Assembly (NCBI RefSeq): GCF_001942465.1 | Contig: NZ_MKJY01000573.1 | Coordinates: 1 to 37,657, forward strand | Direction of reading: 5' to 3' | Length of the DNA: 37,657 bases | Source of the DNA: Actinomadura sp. CNU-125 | GTDB taxonomy: Bacteria; Actinomycetota; Actinomycetes; Streptosporangiales; Streptosporangiaceae | Shown here: piece after piece, positions 1-10,026 of the stretch | How positions within the stretch are numbered: the stretch's first letter is position 1 | Layout of the letters: every line of letters starts with the position of its first letter | Position numbers and translations under genes: made by a program | Notes under the pieces: generated by a model | Databases searched by the model: none | Seen by the model: the letters and a program-made list of their open reading frames with translations, nothing else | What the model was told of the DNA's origin: nothing

Positions 1-844
1 AAGATGGTGCGCACCAGCGTCGCCACCCACGGCTGCGCCGACCGGGGCACCTTCGTCAGAAGATTCCGCAGGTAGTGGGTCCGGCACCGCTGCCAGGACG
101 CGCCCGGCAGCGTCGCCCCGATCGCCTCGACCAGGCCGCGGTGGGCGTCGGAGATCACCAGTTGGACGCCCGACAGGCCCCGGGCGACGAGTCCGCGCAG
201 GAACGCCAGCCATCCGGCGCCGTCTTCGGCCGAGGTCACCTCGATCCCGAGGATCTCGCGGTGCCCGTCGGCGTTGACGCCGGTGGCCACCAGCACATGC
301 ACGTTGACGATCCGGCCGCCCTCGCGGACCTTCTGCGTCAGGGCGTCCACCCACACGAACGCATAGGGCCCGGCCTCCAGAGGCCGGTTGCGGAACGCGG
401 CGACCTGGGCGTCCAGCACCTTCGACATCTCCGACACCTGGCTCTTGGAGATGCCCTTGATACCCATCTGCTCGACCAGCTTGTCCACCCGCCGGGTGCT
501 GACGCCCAGGAGATAGGAGGTGGCCACCACGCTCACCAGGGCCTGCTCGGCCCGGCGGCGGCGCTCCAGCAGCCACTCGGGAAAGTAGGACCCCGAGCGC
601 AGCTTGGGGATGGCCAGCTCGACGGTGCCGGCGCGGGTGTCCCACTCCCGGGGCCGGTAGCCGTTGCGGCGGTTGACCCGCTCGTCGGATCGCTGTCCGT
701 AGCCGGCCCCGCAAACGGCGTCGCCTCCGCACTCATGAGCGCTTCGGCCATCGTCTTGACCAGCGACCGCAACACATCGGGCTCACACGCCCCGATCTGC
801 TCGGCAATCCACTCGGCGGGGTCCACACTGTTGTCCACGGCCAT
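1..844 (-). pseudogene. IS256-family (mutator) transposase, frameshifted and cut by the window edge
   Basis: The reading begins at an ATG (844) and gives an N-terminus with PAEWIAEQIGACEPDVLRSL. After a frame change near 722 it continues with mutator-type transposase sequence such as NRRNGYRPREWDTRAGTVEL, then VVATSYLLGVSTRRVDKLVE, then SGVQLVISDAHRGLVEAIGA and GASWQRCRTHYLRN. These are typical of the N-terminal and DDE-core parts of IS256 transposases; the C-terminal part lies outside the window. The frame change fits loss of one G in the codons for A-D (GCGGAC read as GCGAC). The same family recurs as a decayed copy at 12728-13216 on the other strand. Whether this copy is really dead depends on whether the frameshift is real. 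Confidence 0.85.
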
Positions 845-1091
845 CGCGTTGTCTCCTTCTTCTTGATCATCCATCTCGAAGGATCACGCGGTGGCCGTCT
901 CACGTCACGGCGCCACGCTCTTCACCTGCGGAAACTCGTACACCACCCCCGTGGACGCAACCCCCCACAACACCGGCCATGGACCCGGTGGAGCCCACAG
1001 ATTTGCTCGAGTGAAACATCACTTGCCTACAGGCTTGTGTCTCCTGGGTTCGGCGGTCGTCTTCGTTCGTTGACTGTGTAGATGGGGCGGC

Positions 1092-2489
1092 ATGGTGTTC
1101 ACCAAGGGTTCTGGTCGGGTGTACCGACGATGTGGATGCGTGGATCCGGAGTCGAGGAAGGCGCTGGGCGCGCGGTGTCCGAAGCTGCAGGCCGGTCGCC
1201 GGCATGGGAGTTGGTATGTCCGGCTGGAGTTGCCGGTCGGTGCGGATGGGCGGCGGCGCCGGATCCGCCGCGGTGGCTTCGCCACGCGGAAGGCCGCTGA
1301 GGAGGCGCTGGAACAGTTCGGCAGCCCGCGCGGAGCAGGTGATGCTTCGCTCACGGTGGGCGACTGGCTGACCCGCTGGCTGGCCACCCGCACAGGGGCG
1401 GCGTCCACGATCAAAAACTACGCCTGCCATGTCCGCCGCTACCTGGCCCCGTACCTGGGGCAGATCGTGCTGGCCGAGCTGTCGGTCTCCCACCTGCAGG
1501 CGATGTTCGCCGGCATCGTCCGCCGGCACGAGGCGCAGGGCGCGCCGTTGACGGCGGCGACACTCAACCGGATCCGGGCGACGCTGCGCACTGCGTTGAA
1601 CGCCGCGATCCGGCAGGGGCTCATCAGCGACAATCCCGCGTCTCGGGTGGAGTTGCCGGTGGCGCGGCGTCCACGGGCGGTGGTGTGGACCGCGGCACGG
1701 GTGGAGCACTGGCAGCGGACGGGGGAGCGGCCGCCGGTCGCGGTGTGGACCGCGGCGCAGACCGCCGAGTTCCTGCACGCGATCCGGGAGCACCGGTTGT
1801 ACGCGGCGTTCCACCTGATCGCATTACGGGGTCTACGGCGCGGAGAGGCCGCCGGGCTGCGGTGGTGCGATGTGGACCTGGACCAGAGGGTCGCGGTGAT
1901 CTCCCAGCAGATCCAGCAACACCAGGGCTATCTGACCGCGTGCCCGCCCAAGACCGCCACCAGCGCCCGCGTCATCGCGCTGGACCGCACCACCGTCGCG
2001 GCTCTACGCGCTCACCGTGAACAACAACAAGACGAGCAGCGGCAGGCCGGAGTGGACCATCGTGACAGCGGCTACGTGTTCACCGCCCCCGACGGTGACC
2101 CGCTGGCCCCGGTGCGGCTGACCCGGCTGTTCCAGGGCCTGGTGGCCGAGTGCGGGCTGCCGCCGATCCGGTTGCACGACCTGCGGCATGGCGCGGCGAC
2201 GCTGGCGCTGGCGGCCGGGGTGGAGTTGAAGGTGGTTCAGGACATGCTGGGGCACTCCAGCATCGTGCTGACCGCCGACACCTACACCTCGGTGCTGCCC
2301 GAGGTTGCTCACCGCGCGGCGGAGAAGACCGCCAAGCACGTGATGAAGGCGAGCCGGCTGATACCCGGCACCAACCGGGTGCGTCGGCGAGACACGGGCC
2401 GCAGGAAACGCAGCAAGATCGACACGGCCCCGACTCGGGCGTCGACGACGCACCCCGCACGTCAACTCGGCCGGCCGCAACGCTGCTGA
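1092..2489 (+). CDS. Tyrosine recombinase (phage/ICE-type integrase)
   Basis: This 465-residue protein is a site-specific tyrosine recombinase that would integrate and excise a mobile element. The N-terminus (about residues 1-75) has the actinomycete integrase pattern VYRRCGC, then a GSWYVRLELP strand. A SAM-like core-binding domain follows (about 85-200, with TVGDWLTRWLATRTGAAST). The catalytic domain holds the expected residues: Arg in ALRGLRRGEAAGLRW (near 248), the HDLRHG box (near 362-365), the His of LGHSS (near 387) and the nucleophilic Tyr in DTYTSV (near 398). The length is usual for actinobacterial integrases. The ATG at 1092 is followed at once by GTG, so either could start. It points toward the tRNA-derived attachment-like sequence about 290 bp downstream, a common int-att arrangement. 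No excisionase or replication gene is visible next to it. Confidence 0.95.
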   Translation: MVFTKGSGRVYRRCGCVDPESRKALGARCPKLQAGRRHGSWYVRLELPVGADGRRRRIRRGGFATRKAAEEALEQFGSPRGAGDASLTVGDWLTRWLATRTGAASTIKNYACHVRRYLAPYLGQIVLAELSVSHLQAMFAGIVRRHEAQGAPLTAATLNRIRATLRTALNAAIRQGLISDNPASRVELPVARRPRAVVWTAARVEHWQRTGERPPVAVWTAAQTAEFLHAIREHRLYAAFHLIALRGLRRGEAAGLRWCDVDLDQRVAVISQQIQQHQGYLTACPPKTATSARVIALDRTTVAALRAHREQQQDEQRQAGVDHRDSGYVFTAPDGDPLAPVRLTRLFQGLVAECGLPPIRLHDLRHGAATLALAAGVELKVVQDMLGHSSIVLTADTYTSVLPEVAHRAAEKTAKHVMKASRLIPGTNRVRRRDTGRRKRSKIDTAPTRASTTHPARQLGRPQRC

Positions 2490-3628
2490 GTGGAAGCGAG
2501 TAGGCGGATCCGCTGCCGTTCAGTGTTCGTGAGCCTCGGGCTCCCCGTCCTTGTCTTCGAGTAAGGGCTAACTGGATAACCGCACGCATCGGCCCCGGTA
2601 ACAGGTCGACGCGCGGTGAGTGCTGCCCGGTCGTACCCCAATCCCCCTTGTCGGCGTCGAAACCCGTGAACCGGCCGGTGTGGGCGGAAATGTCTTGGAC
2701 ACAGGCCGGCCTCAGTCCGGCCCCACATGCTCTCGACCCACTCGGCCTGGGGATGGCGTTCGTGCAGGTCAGGGGGTTGCGCGCCCGGCAGGATTCGAAC
2801 CCGCGACCGTCGGATTAGAAGTCCGAGATAAGTGCTGTCGGCCCGTTATTCAAAGTGTCGAAGCATGCCGCTCCCTCCCATTATGCACAGGTGTCGACGG
2901 CCTGCAATGCCGTTTGGTGTTGCCTACCGCCAACACGTTCCGCGACATACGAGCAAACAACGAGCGAACATGAACGGGTGTCGCGCAGTTCCCGAGCCCT
3001 TGGAACCCAGCCACAGAGGGAACGCCCCACACTCCTCTAACGGCGCCTTGACCATCACCGGCTCGTTCGCAGTCGGGGCGCTGCAGTTTGGATGACATGC
3101 GAACAGCACCCGTCTGTAGGCTCCATGGGAGTTTATGTCGGTGGGGCGACACGCACCGACCGTACATGGCCTATCGGTACCCCAATCGGCGACGTCTACC
3201 GCGTCACCGTGGGTACCTAGCTAACCGCCTGCATGCTGTAGCGTCGGCCCGCGCGCAGAGTGATCACGTTAGGGCCCAACGCTATCGCGAGCTGACCGGA
3301 CCGAATACCTAACGATGCCAAAGATGCGGCATAGATCTCCCTGCGCCAGTTCGAACCAGCTACGGGGAACCGCGCACATGGCTGCACCGACAACCCCACC
3401 ACCCACCGCTGCCAGTTGACGATCCCGTCCCACTTCCCGACCGGATGATGGCGGGCGGGCGGGGGCGTGTCGACGACGACAGCCCCCGCCCCCGATGGCT
3501 AGCCTGCCTGCCGCATCTCGAGTAGACCGGCGACCGCATGTAGTCGTCCATGGGAGTTCAAGTCGGCATTCCTTTCCTTCGATGGCCGGATTCTCGAGCC
3601 CGATGTGCCACCGGAAGGTGTTGTTGAG
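2490..3628. other. Intergenic stretch with no supported gene apart from the tRNA half at 2781
   Basis: I see no convincing coding region here on either strand. Short open frames exist but lack ribosome binding sites and recognisable protein sequence. GC content drops in places (for example 2860-3100) compared with the neighbours. The only recognisable element is the tRNA-Arg 3' half at 2781-2826. This stretch may be the non-coding arm of an integrated element. Confidence 0.6.
2781..2826 (-). tRNA. tRNA-Arg(TCT) 3' half, probable attachment-site core
   Basis: Read on the minus strand, the sequence folds as the 3' part of a tRNA. It has a 5-bp anticodon stem (TCGGA/TCCGA), a seven-base loop CTTCTAA with anticodon TCT, a five-base variable region, a perfect T-stem (GCGGG/CCTGC allowing a G-T pair) with loop TTCGAAT, and an acceptor strand CGGGCGC. 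No D-arm or 5' acceptor strand lies upstream (to the right), so this is not a complete gene. Integrases commonly use tRNA 3' halves as crossover sites, and one is encoded 290 bp away, so I call it an att core. The polarity is unusual and is treated as a finding. Confidence 0.75.
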
Positions 3629-3670
3629 GCGACGGGCTCTGGCCCAGAGATACGGGCCAGAGCCCGTCGC
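3629..3670. terminator. Perfect 17-bp hairpin downstream of the PIWI operon, followed by a T-run on the + strand
   Basis: Positions 3629-3645 and 3654-3670 are exact reverse complements (arms begin GCGACGGGCTC) around an 8-base loop. On the plus strand the stem is followed by GAACGTTTTT (3671-3680), the form of an intrinsic terminator. For minus-strand transcription it starts 46 bases after the PIWI stop codon and would also work as a strong stem, though without a T-run. It probably closes the operon and insulates it from rightward transcription. Confidence 0.75.
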
Positions 3671-3716
3671 GAACGTTTTTGGACGCGACCAATAGCGATC
3701 CAGCTTCGAGCTCGAC

Positions 3717-6608
3717 CTATTCGTCAGTGAACTCCTCTTCTTCGTCGGAGTTGGGGCGGTCTTCGGGCGGGGCGGAGCGGCGGTATTCGGGGTGGTCGAG
3801 GTCGATCTGCTTGGCGGCGTGCAGGGGGCCGGGGTAGCGGGCGCGGTCGGTCCAGGCGATGGTCTGGTGGCACAGCCGGGCGGTGGCGTGGGCGAGGGCG
3901 CGGCGTCGATGCCGGGGTGGAACACCAGCGGGTGGATCTCGGTGGCGGTCATGGCGTACCAGGGGGCTTTGAGCTCGTTCTTGCGGCGTTCGGCCGCGTC
4001 TTCGCCGCCCTTGCCGGTGGGGGCGTCCCAGCGGGTGAGGGTGGACCCGAGGCGGCCGCCGCCGCTGCCGTCGTAGTTGCGAGGGACGTTGAAGAGCATC
4101 CAGGAGGAGTCGCCGAAGTCCGGCGTCAACTTGTAAAGCTGCGGTGAGGTGCGGCGGTCTTTGGCCGTGCCGTCTTTGTTGATCTGGGTGATCGAGTAGG
4201 GCTGGGGCACTTCGTCGCTGCGGATGTTGATCCGGATGACCGCGGCGGGCCGGTGGTGGGGTTGGATGCCCGCGCCGGGCAGCCAGGTGCGCCGTTCGTC
4301 GGGGTCGGGTGCCTGGTCAAGATTCTGGTTCTGCAGGCCGGGCCAGATCCGGCGGCAGGCGTGACCGTCGACGATGACTGCGTACGGTTCGCCATCGAGC
4401 TCCTCGGACAGGTCGGCGAGTGCTTGGTCGATGTCCCGGCCGGCCTCGGCCCACCTCTGGTTCTCGCTGGAGTCGTTGCCGTTGCGGTGCTCTGGATAGC
4501 TGTTGGTCTGGAAGATGTTGGACGCTTCGCGGTAGGGCCGCCACTCTCGGTCGAGCGAGGTCCAGCCGAGCATCGTCCAGACACCGCCGGGTTCGGGGGA
4601 GGGGACGAGTGCGCAGGCGAGGATGATCCGGCGCGGCTCGCCGAAGGATCCGGTGGGACTGGCCTGCTTGCGGACGTGGATGCCGCAGAAGGTGATGCGG
4701 GGCAGGAGCGGCTCGTTGTCGTCGGTGGCGAGGGCACGTTCGATCCTCTGGTCGATGATGCCGAGGCCCCGGTAGAGGTCGCAGAAGGCCATATAGGCGG
4801 GATGGTCGGTGCTGGAGGGCTGGACGATCTCGTCGGCCTTGCCGAACGCGCCACGTTTCTTACCCAGCAGGTACTGGGGGGTGATGTCACGGCTGGTGAA
4901 AAACCGTTTCGTCTGGAACTTCGCGTCGATCTGCTCGATCCGTAGGGCCAGCGCATCGGACGTCTCGCCCTCCAGCCGGGCTGGCTTGTTGGGGTGCTCG
5001 GTTTCGCAGAACGCGCCGATCATCACCGCTCCACCACTGCTGTCCAGGTAGGGGGCGAATGCCTCGGCGGCGATCGTTCGCCCGTTGGCGGGACCGTGGG
5101 CGAGGAAGGCGGGTGCGGCCCGGAAAACAACGCTGACGCGGTCGGTGAGGAAGTATTCGCTGCCTTCGGGTGGATCGAGCCGGGCGGGGTCGATTTCATA
5201 GGCTTTGGCCAGGCAGTTGATCATGCGGAGACGAGTCTCGTCCCGGTAGTACAGGCACAGGATCCGCAGCTGGGCGAAGCCCGCTTCGGCGAGGGCCCGG
5301 TGCACGTCCTGGACGGGCGGGAAGCCGAACGTGTCGGTGGACAGGCCGGCCTCCTGACGGGTGGCTTTGTCTTTGGCGGTGCGCGGCTTGTCGGTCGGAC
5401 GGTGTGCGAAGCTCATGTCGGCCTGCACGATGTCCAGGTGGTCGGCCCGGTCGGCGAAGACAGCGTCGACGTGGTCGGCGAGCAGCCGTAGGTGGTGGAT
5501 GCCTGCGCCGGTGCCGACGGAGAAGCTGTAGTTCTTGGGCATGATCGGCCGCACCTGGCTGGGCGGCGGTGTGATGAAGCTCGGCTTCTCACCCGCCTGC
5601 TTGGCCTTGCGGACGATCTTCCGTTCGATGGCCGCGCGGTTCTCGATCTCGCAGAGCGGGGAGCTGTCCATCTTGAGGGAGGCGAGGACCTGGAGGGCGA
5701 GTCGGTTGACCGTGCGCATGCCTCCTTTGCCGGTGAGCGCGATGTTCAGCATTGGTAGCCCCGGTTTGGGTTGGGCGACCAGGGCGGTCTTGGCGTAGAC
5801 GAAGTTGCTGTAAATCCGCCGGACGTGGGAGTCGAGCAAGAGCACGGGGCTTGCGATGTTCGGGAGGGTCTTCATCGTCAGTGAGATCCGCGACAGTGCG
5901 TATTCGGCGTCGCGTTTGGTGAGGTGATCGCGATCGTCGATCTCCTCAACGCCGTTATAGAGCCGGCCGAAGGGGGCGTCCCAGGCGATGAGGTCGCCTT
6001 GGCTGTCGGGCAAGTAGCCGATCTTGCGGGCCTCGCCGGGCTCCCAGCCATAGGTGAGCGGCTTCCCGTTCTTGTCCGGTTTGCGGAGCGGGTGGAGCTT
6101 GGTGATGGTGAAGGTCTGGGCCGCTAGCTGGCTGGCGAGGTCCCAGGTCACCGTGTCGTACACCCAGTTGGGGACGATCGGCTGTTGGCCGGGCCGCGGC
6201 TTGAGGAAGTCGGCGAGGTGATGCTGCTGCTCGCGGGTGGCGGCGACGAGGCGGGCCAGGTGGGTCGGCTCGTTGATGGCGATGGCGTCAATGGCCTTGC
6301 CGGCCGCGAACCCTTCCAAGTAGGTGAACATCCGCAGGAGCAGGCTGTCGGGGATGGATTCCTTGGAGGCCAGGAAGGAGAAGTACTTGTCGAGGTGGAC
6401 GTAGCCGCCGGTGAGGGCGCGCAGGACGGTCGTTGCGATGCTGTAAGGGACCTGCTCGGGGCCGCCTCGGCTGGTGCGTTTCTGCAGATTGCGCCACGCG
6501 CCGCGGGTCTCGTCGCTGAAGACGCAGGTGGACGGCGGAGTCACCGACGAGTTGCGGGGTGCAACGCACAGCGAGGGTGTTGGCGTGGGGAGCGTGCTCG
6601 CGGGTCAC
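3717..6608 (-). CDS. pPIWI-RE family protein (prokaryotic PIWI-like, X-module + MID + RNase H-like)
   Basis: About 960 residues once two frame changes are bridged. The family is a divergent Argonaute/PIWI branch predicted to bind nucleic-acid guides and act in conflict with foreign DNA or RNA. The N-terminal half (X-module) includes ALTGGYVHLDKYFSF and SPVLLLDSHVRRIYSNFVY. A MID-like region follows around PPPSQVRPIMPKNYSFSVGT. The C-terminal RNase H-like part carries AVIVDGHACRRIWPGLQN (Asp plus the family Arg) and ends with PWYAMTATEIHPL, which supplies the family Glu. Near 3905 the frame must change (one base lost) to reach a sensible end: HQTIAWTDRARYPGPLH, then an acidic tail and TAG at 3717. 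Near 6548 another shift joins the GTG start at 6608, which has an AAGGAG site, to the main frame; a GTG at 6544 is the alternative start. It follows the helicase gene by about 100 bp in the same direction. Family assignment is from motif memory, not a search. Confidence 0.8.
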
Positions 6609-6618
6609 GGGTTCGGAT

Positions 6619-6624
6619 CTCCTT
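6619..6624 (-). promoter_or_regulatory. Ribosome binding site AAGGAG supporting the GTG start at 6608
   Basis: On the minus strand AAGGAGATCC lies ten bases before a GTG that opens V-T-R-E-H-A-P-H. It is the only good Shine-Dalgarno sequence between the helicase stop (6711) and the PIWI body. It favours 6608 over the GTG at 6544 as the true start, and thus implies a frame change near 6548. Confidence 0.55.
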
Positions 6625-6710
6625 GAATTCCGGGGAAGCGTTGTTGCCCAGGCACGTACGGTGTCGGTGATGGGCTGCCCGGGGTCGTGGTGCGGCACGG
6701 GGAAGCGGTG

Positions 6711-9700
6711 TCACACCAGGTCGGGGTCGATGCCCGCGTAGGACAGGAACGCGCCGAGGGCCTCGCCGTACAGGTCGTTCATGCGGCGCTGGGTGTCGGG
6801 CGGCCAGCGCGAGTAGATGCGTTGGATGATCGTGGTCAGGTCCGAGCTCCAAGTCTCGTCCTGGAAGGAGTAGTCGACGAGGTGCAGGTCCATGTCCGTG
6901 CCGCCGCGGCGGGCGCGGCCGGCGAGTTGGATGAGGTTGACGAGCATCCCGGCGATGACCTGTTCCTGGAGAGTGTGGGTCATCGCGGAGAACTGCGTGG
7001 GGGAACGCAGAATCAGGCCTAGCTGCTCCCAGGCCTGCTCTGCGGCGTCCTGGAGGGCTTGGACCGGTTCTGCGGCGCCCCCGATGGGGAGGGCGTTGAT
7101 ACCGGCGGCGTTGACGCTGCCGTACATCCAGGCGGGGTCGTCGATGGTGAGCGGCGGCCGGGTGCACAGGTAGATGGACTGGACGGCCGAGCGGGTGGCA
7201 ACCACGATGTTCAATCCGCGGGCGATGACGGCGAACGGGGCGATGAGGATGTCGCCGTAGGCGGGGAAGTCCTCGAACTCCTCGGGCGTGATGGGCCGCG
7301 CCAGGTTCGCCGCCGGGAGATGTCGGGCATGGCGGTTCGGTTCGCTGGAGGGGACGGCGACGCACACGCGGTGGTTGAAGCCTTCGCTGCGGGACAGACC
7401 GACTGCCAGGTGGGCGCACTGTTCGTAGCTGTTGGCGGCAAGGATGACGCGGGCTCGGGCCTTGGTGGTGTCGGAGCTTCGTAGTTTCTCGATCTTTTTG
7501 GAGATTTGCTTGTAGAGGCGGGCGCGAGTTCGATCAGCGCTTCGGGTTTGCCTTTGGGGTGGGTTCCGGCGATTCGGATGGGCTCGCCCATCAGGGCGTG
7601 GCCCGGCCCGTAGGTGAGGGTGTGGGATTGGGTGACGATGGAGCGGGCCTGGGCGTCGGTCATCCACCAGGTGACGGGTGCGTGCACGTGCTCGCGGATG
7701 GCTTGGGGGAAGTAGGCGGTGGCAGACAGGCCTATGACGGGCCTTTCTACTCGAGCGGTGAGGAGCGCGACCAGGCCGCCGAGTTCGCTGACGTAGGTGT
7801 GCGGATCGCCGGAGATGTTTTGCGCGGACAGCTCGGCGGCCTTCTCCTTGTCGTCCATGCCTGTGACGCGGTAGCCGGTGATGGCGCGACCGAGCATGCC
7901 GAGGGGAAGGATGGAGTTGATGGCCCGGGGATGGACGGCTTCTAGGATCCGGTGGGCCGAGGACAGTCCGGAGTGTCGGAGCTGCTGTACGTGGTCGCGG
8001 AGGGTGCCCAGACAGGCGTCGAGTTCCTTCAGGTAGCCGCGGACGACGAGCAGGTTGATTGCGCGGCTGCGCCGACGTGGGTCGGGAATGCTCGGGGTGA
8101 GCAAGCCGTGCAACTCCAGCTTGACCAGGTCGAGGAAGTCCTGGCCGCGCGGTGCCGTCAGCGCCTCCAGCGCCCGCCGCACGTCGTCCCATTCCGGATC
8201 CTCGCCGACCGGTGCCTTGCCGCCTGCGGCGCCGAGGCTAGGGGCGGTGTAGCGGCCGGGCAGGAGGGAATCGAGCCTGCCGTACAGGTCTTCTGGAATG
8301 GGCTGGCCTTCGATGGCCTGGCCGGGGAACAGCAGGTCGATCAGTTCACGGTCGCGACCGTGGGCCAGCCGCCACCCGGCGTTCTGGCTGCCGCCGCTGC
8401 GCCGCCTCGTTGCGTCGTCGTCGCCGATGGTCAGGTGGAGGGCGCCGTGGCAGATGCTCAGCAGCAGGAACTCGGCCATCAGCCGGACGTGGCTGACGGA
8501 ATTGAGAAGGCTGGACTCAACCCGGATCGGTAGTTGCTTGGAGTCGGTGTCGAACTTCTGGGGTGCGGAGGTCCAGGGCCGACGGGAGTGCAGGACGATG
8601 GTGGTGGCGCATTTGTTGACCACGTTGGACTGGAACTGGTCGATTTCGTCGATGATGACCGCGTGGCTGGTCCGCAGCGCGAACTCGCGGACGGTGAGGC
8701 CGCGGGTCGGCCTGCCGTCGAGGTTAACGCCGATCTTGAGCGTGCCGTCGATGAAGTGGTGGTGGTTGGTCACTACCACGGCCGCGTCGCAGGCGTCGTA
8801 GACGGGCGCGAACTTGTCGCACCGGGGGATCCAGGGACAGGCGGCGAAAGTGTCGCCACGCTGCAGGGTGAGGCAGTTCTCCTGGCCTGGCGGGTAGGTT
8901 CCGGCGCCGTCCAGGAGCTTGTTCTGGGCGCAGCCGTAGGCGAGGTTGTCGATGTCACGCGCCCCGCGTTTGCCCCATTCTCCGGGAAGTGTGGATTCCT
9001 CGCGGTATGAGTGCGGCGTGCTTGAGGGCGCGTTCCTGCCTGCGTCGCGCGACATCAGCGGCACGCAGCTTGCCGGTCGGTCGAGGTGCTCGTCCTCGTG
9101 GAGGAAGGCCAGGTCGGCGGAGATGTCCCACGCGGTGGCGAGGGTGGCTTTCACGTCGGGGACGACCAGCGTGATCCGCAGGCCTCGGAGGGCGAACCAG
9201 GACGCAAGGACTCGGACCAGGACGGTTTTGCCGGTACCGGTCGGGGCGTTGAGGACCTGGGTCCTCCCCGCGATCAACTGCAGCACCTCCACGGTGTCGG
9301 AGGCATCACATCGGAGTTCGTCGAACAGCCGGGCGAGCGTGGAGTGCAGGTATCGGTCCTCGTCATCGTCGTAGCGGCGTTCGATCAGGGCCGCGATGTC
9401 CAGGAGTTCCTTGACAGTCGGCGCGATGTCTGGCCTGTACGGCACGGTGATGGCGTCCGGCAGGGCGGAGTGGTCGGGGGCTTCGGTGAAATCGGGTAGG
9501 CGGGGATGGCGAGTTTTCCGTGGACCCATCCCTCGCCGGTCACGTATGTCTTCCGGGTCCGCCACACGCCTGGCCCGGCGAACTCTGGCGGCTGCGGGCG
9601 TGCGCTCGGGCGGCGGAACCGCGCGGTGATCCGGTCGATGTAGCCAAGGAGATCATCCCCCACATGTGGGTGGGCGGCCTCGGCCCGGGATGGGACGTCC

Positions 9701-10026
9701 CCGACTAGGAGAAACGGATGCATCACCGCTTCGCCGTCGTTGTCGGCGTCGTGGAGGGCGCCCAGCAGGGACCGGGCGGCAGCGGCGAAGCGCCGTTCGT
9801 CGGCGAGTTCGGTGGGCGCCAGCGACATCACGTCGGCGATGCGGCGCCGCTCCTCGTGGTCCAGGTGAGGCCACCGGTCCCACGCCTGCGGTTTGCGGGC
9901 GGCGAAGAACGCGGCCTCCCGGAACGGGGCGAGCAGCCGCCCGTCGGCATCGTGGCGCGGAAAGTAATGGCCGGCCAACGCCAGGGCCGCGTAGATGTAG
10001 ACGTGCCGGACAGGAAGCTCACTCAT
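6711..10026 (-). CDS. DinG/XPD-like superfamily 2 helicase with N-terminal pPIWI_RE_Z-like domain (two frame changes bridged)
   Basis: The ATG at 10026 overlaps the stop of the nuclease gene (ATGA). The first ~175 residues (MSELPVRHVYIYAALALAGH onward) match no helicase part and fit the alpha-helical Z domain of pPIWI-RE islands. Near 9495 one base seems lost (AYP-DFTEAP). The helicase core then has Walker A NAPTGTGKT (~9235), four cysteines in the order GCAQN, ENCL, AACPW and PRCDK that resemble the Fe-S cluster of XPD/DinG helicases, Walker B VIIDEID (~8650), and motif III VIGLSAT. Near 7530 another base is missing (IELA-RLYKQI). The C-terminal RecA domain follows, with GLNIVVATRSAVQSIYL and motif VI QLAGRARRGG, ending at TGA 6711. 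Likely role: ATP-driven unwinding that feeds the PIWI and nuclease proteins. If the shifts are real the protein is inactive. Confidence 0.8.

Noticed and set aside
900..1814. A 304-codon minus-strand frame over the integrase start
   Set aside because: Antisense to a well-supported integrase and without motifs or a ribosome binding site.
3340..3365. T-arm-like GTTCGAAC sequence suggesting another tRNA
   Set aside because: The flanking bases do not form a T-stem and no anticodon arm is present.
3269..3716. Extension of the PIWI frame to 3269
   Set aside because: After about 3905 this frame becomes Pro/Ser/Thr-rich nonsense, while the alternative frame gives a plausible C-terminus and a stop at 3717, before the hairpin.
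9385..9565. Separate end for the Z-domain protein and separate start for the helicase at 9565
   Set aside because: The tail of the first frame is Pro/Arg/Ser-rich low complexity and the helicase start would fall inside coding DNA; a one-base shift joining them is more likely, though two genes cannot be excluded.
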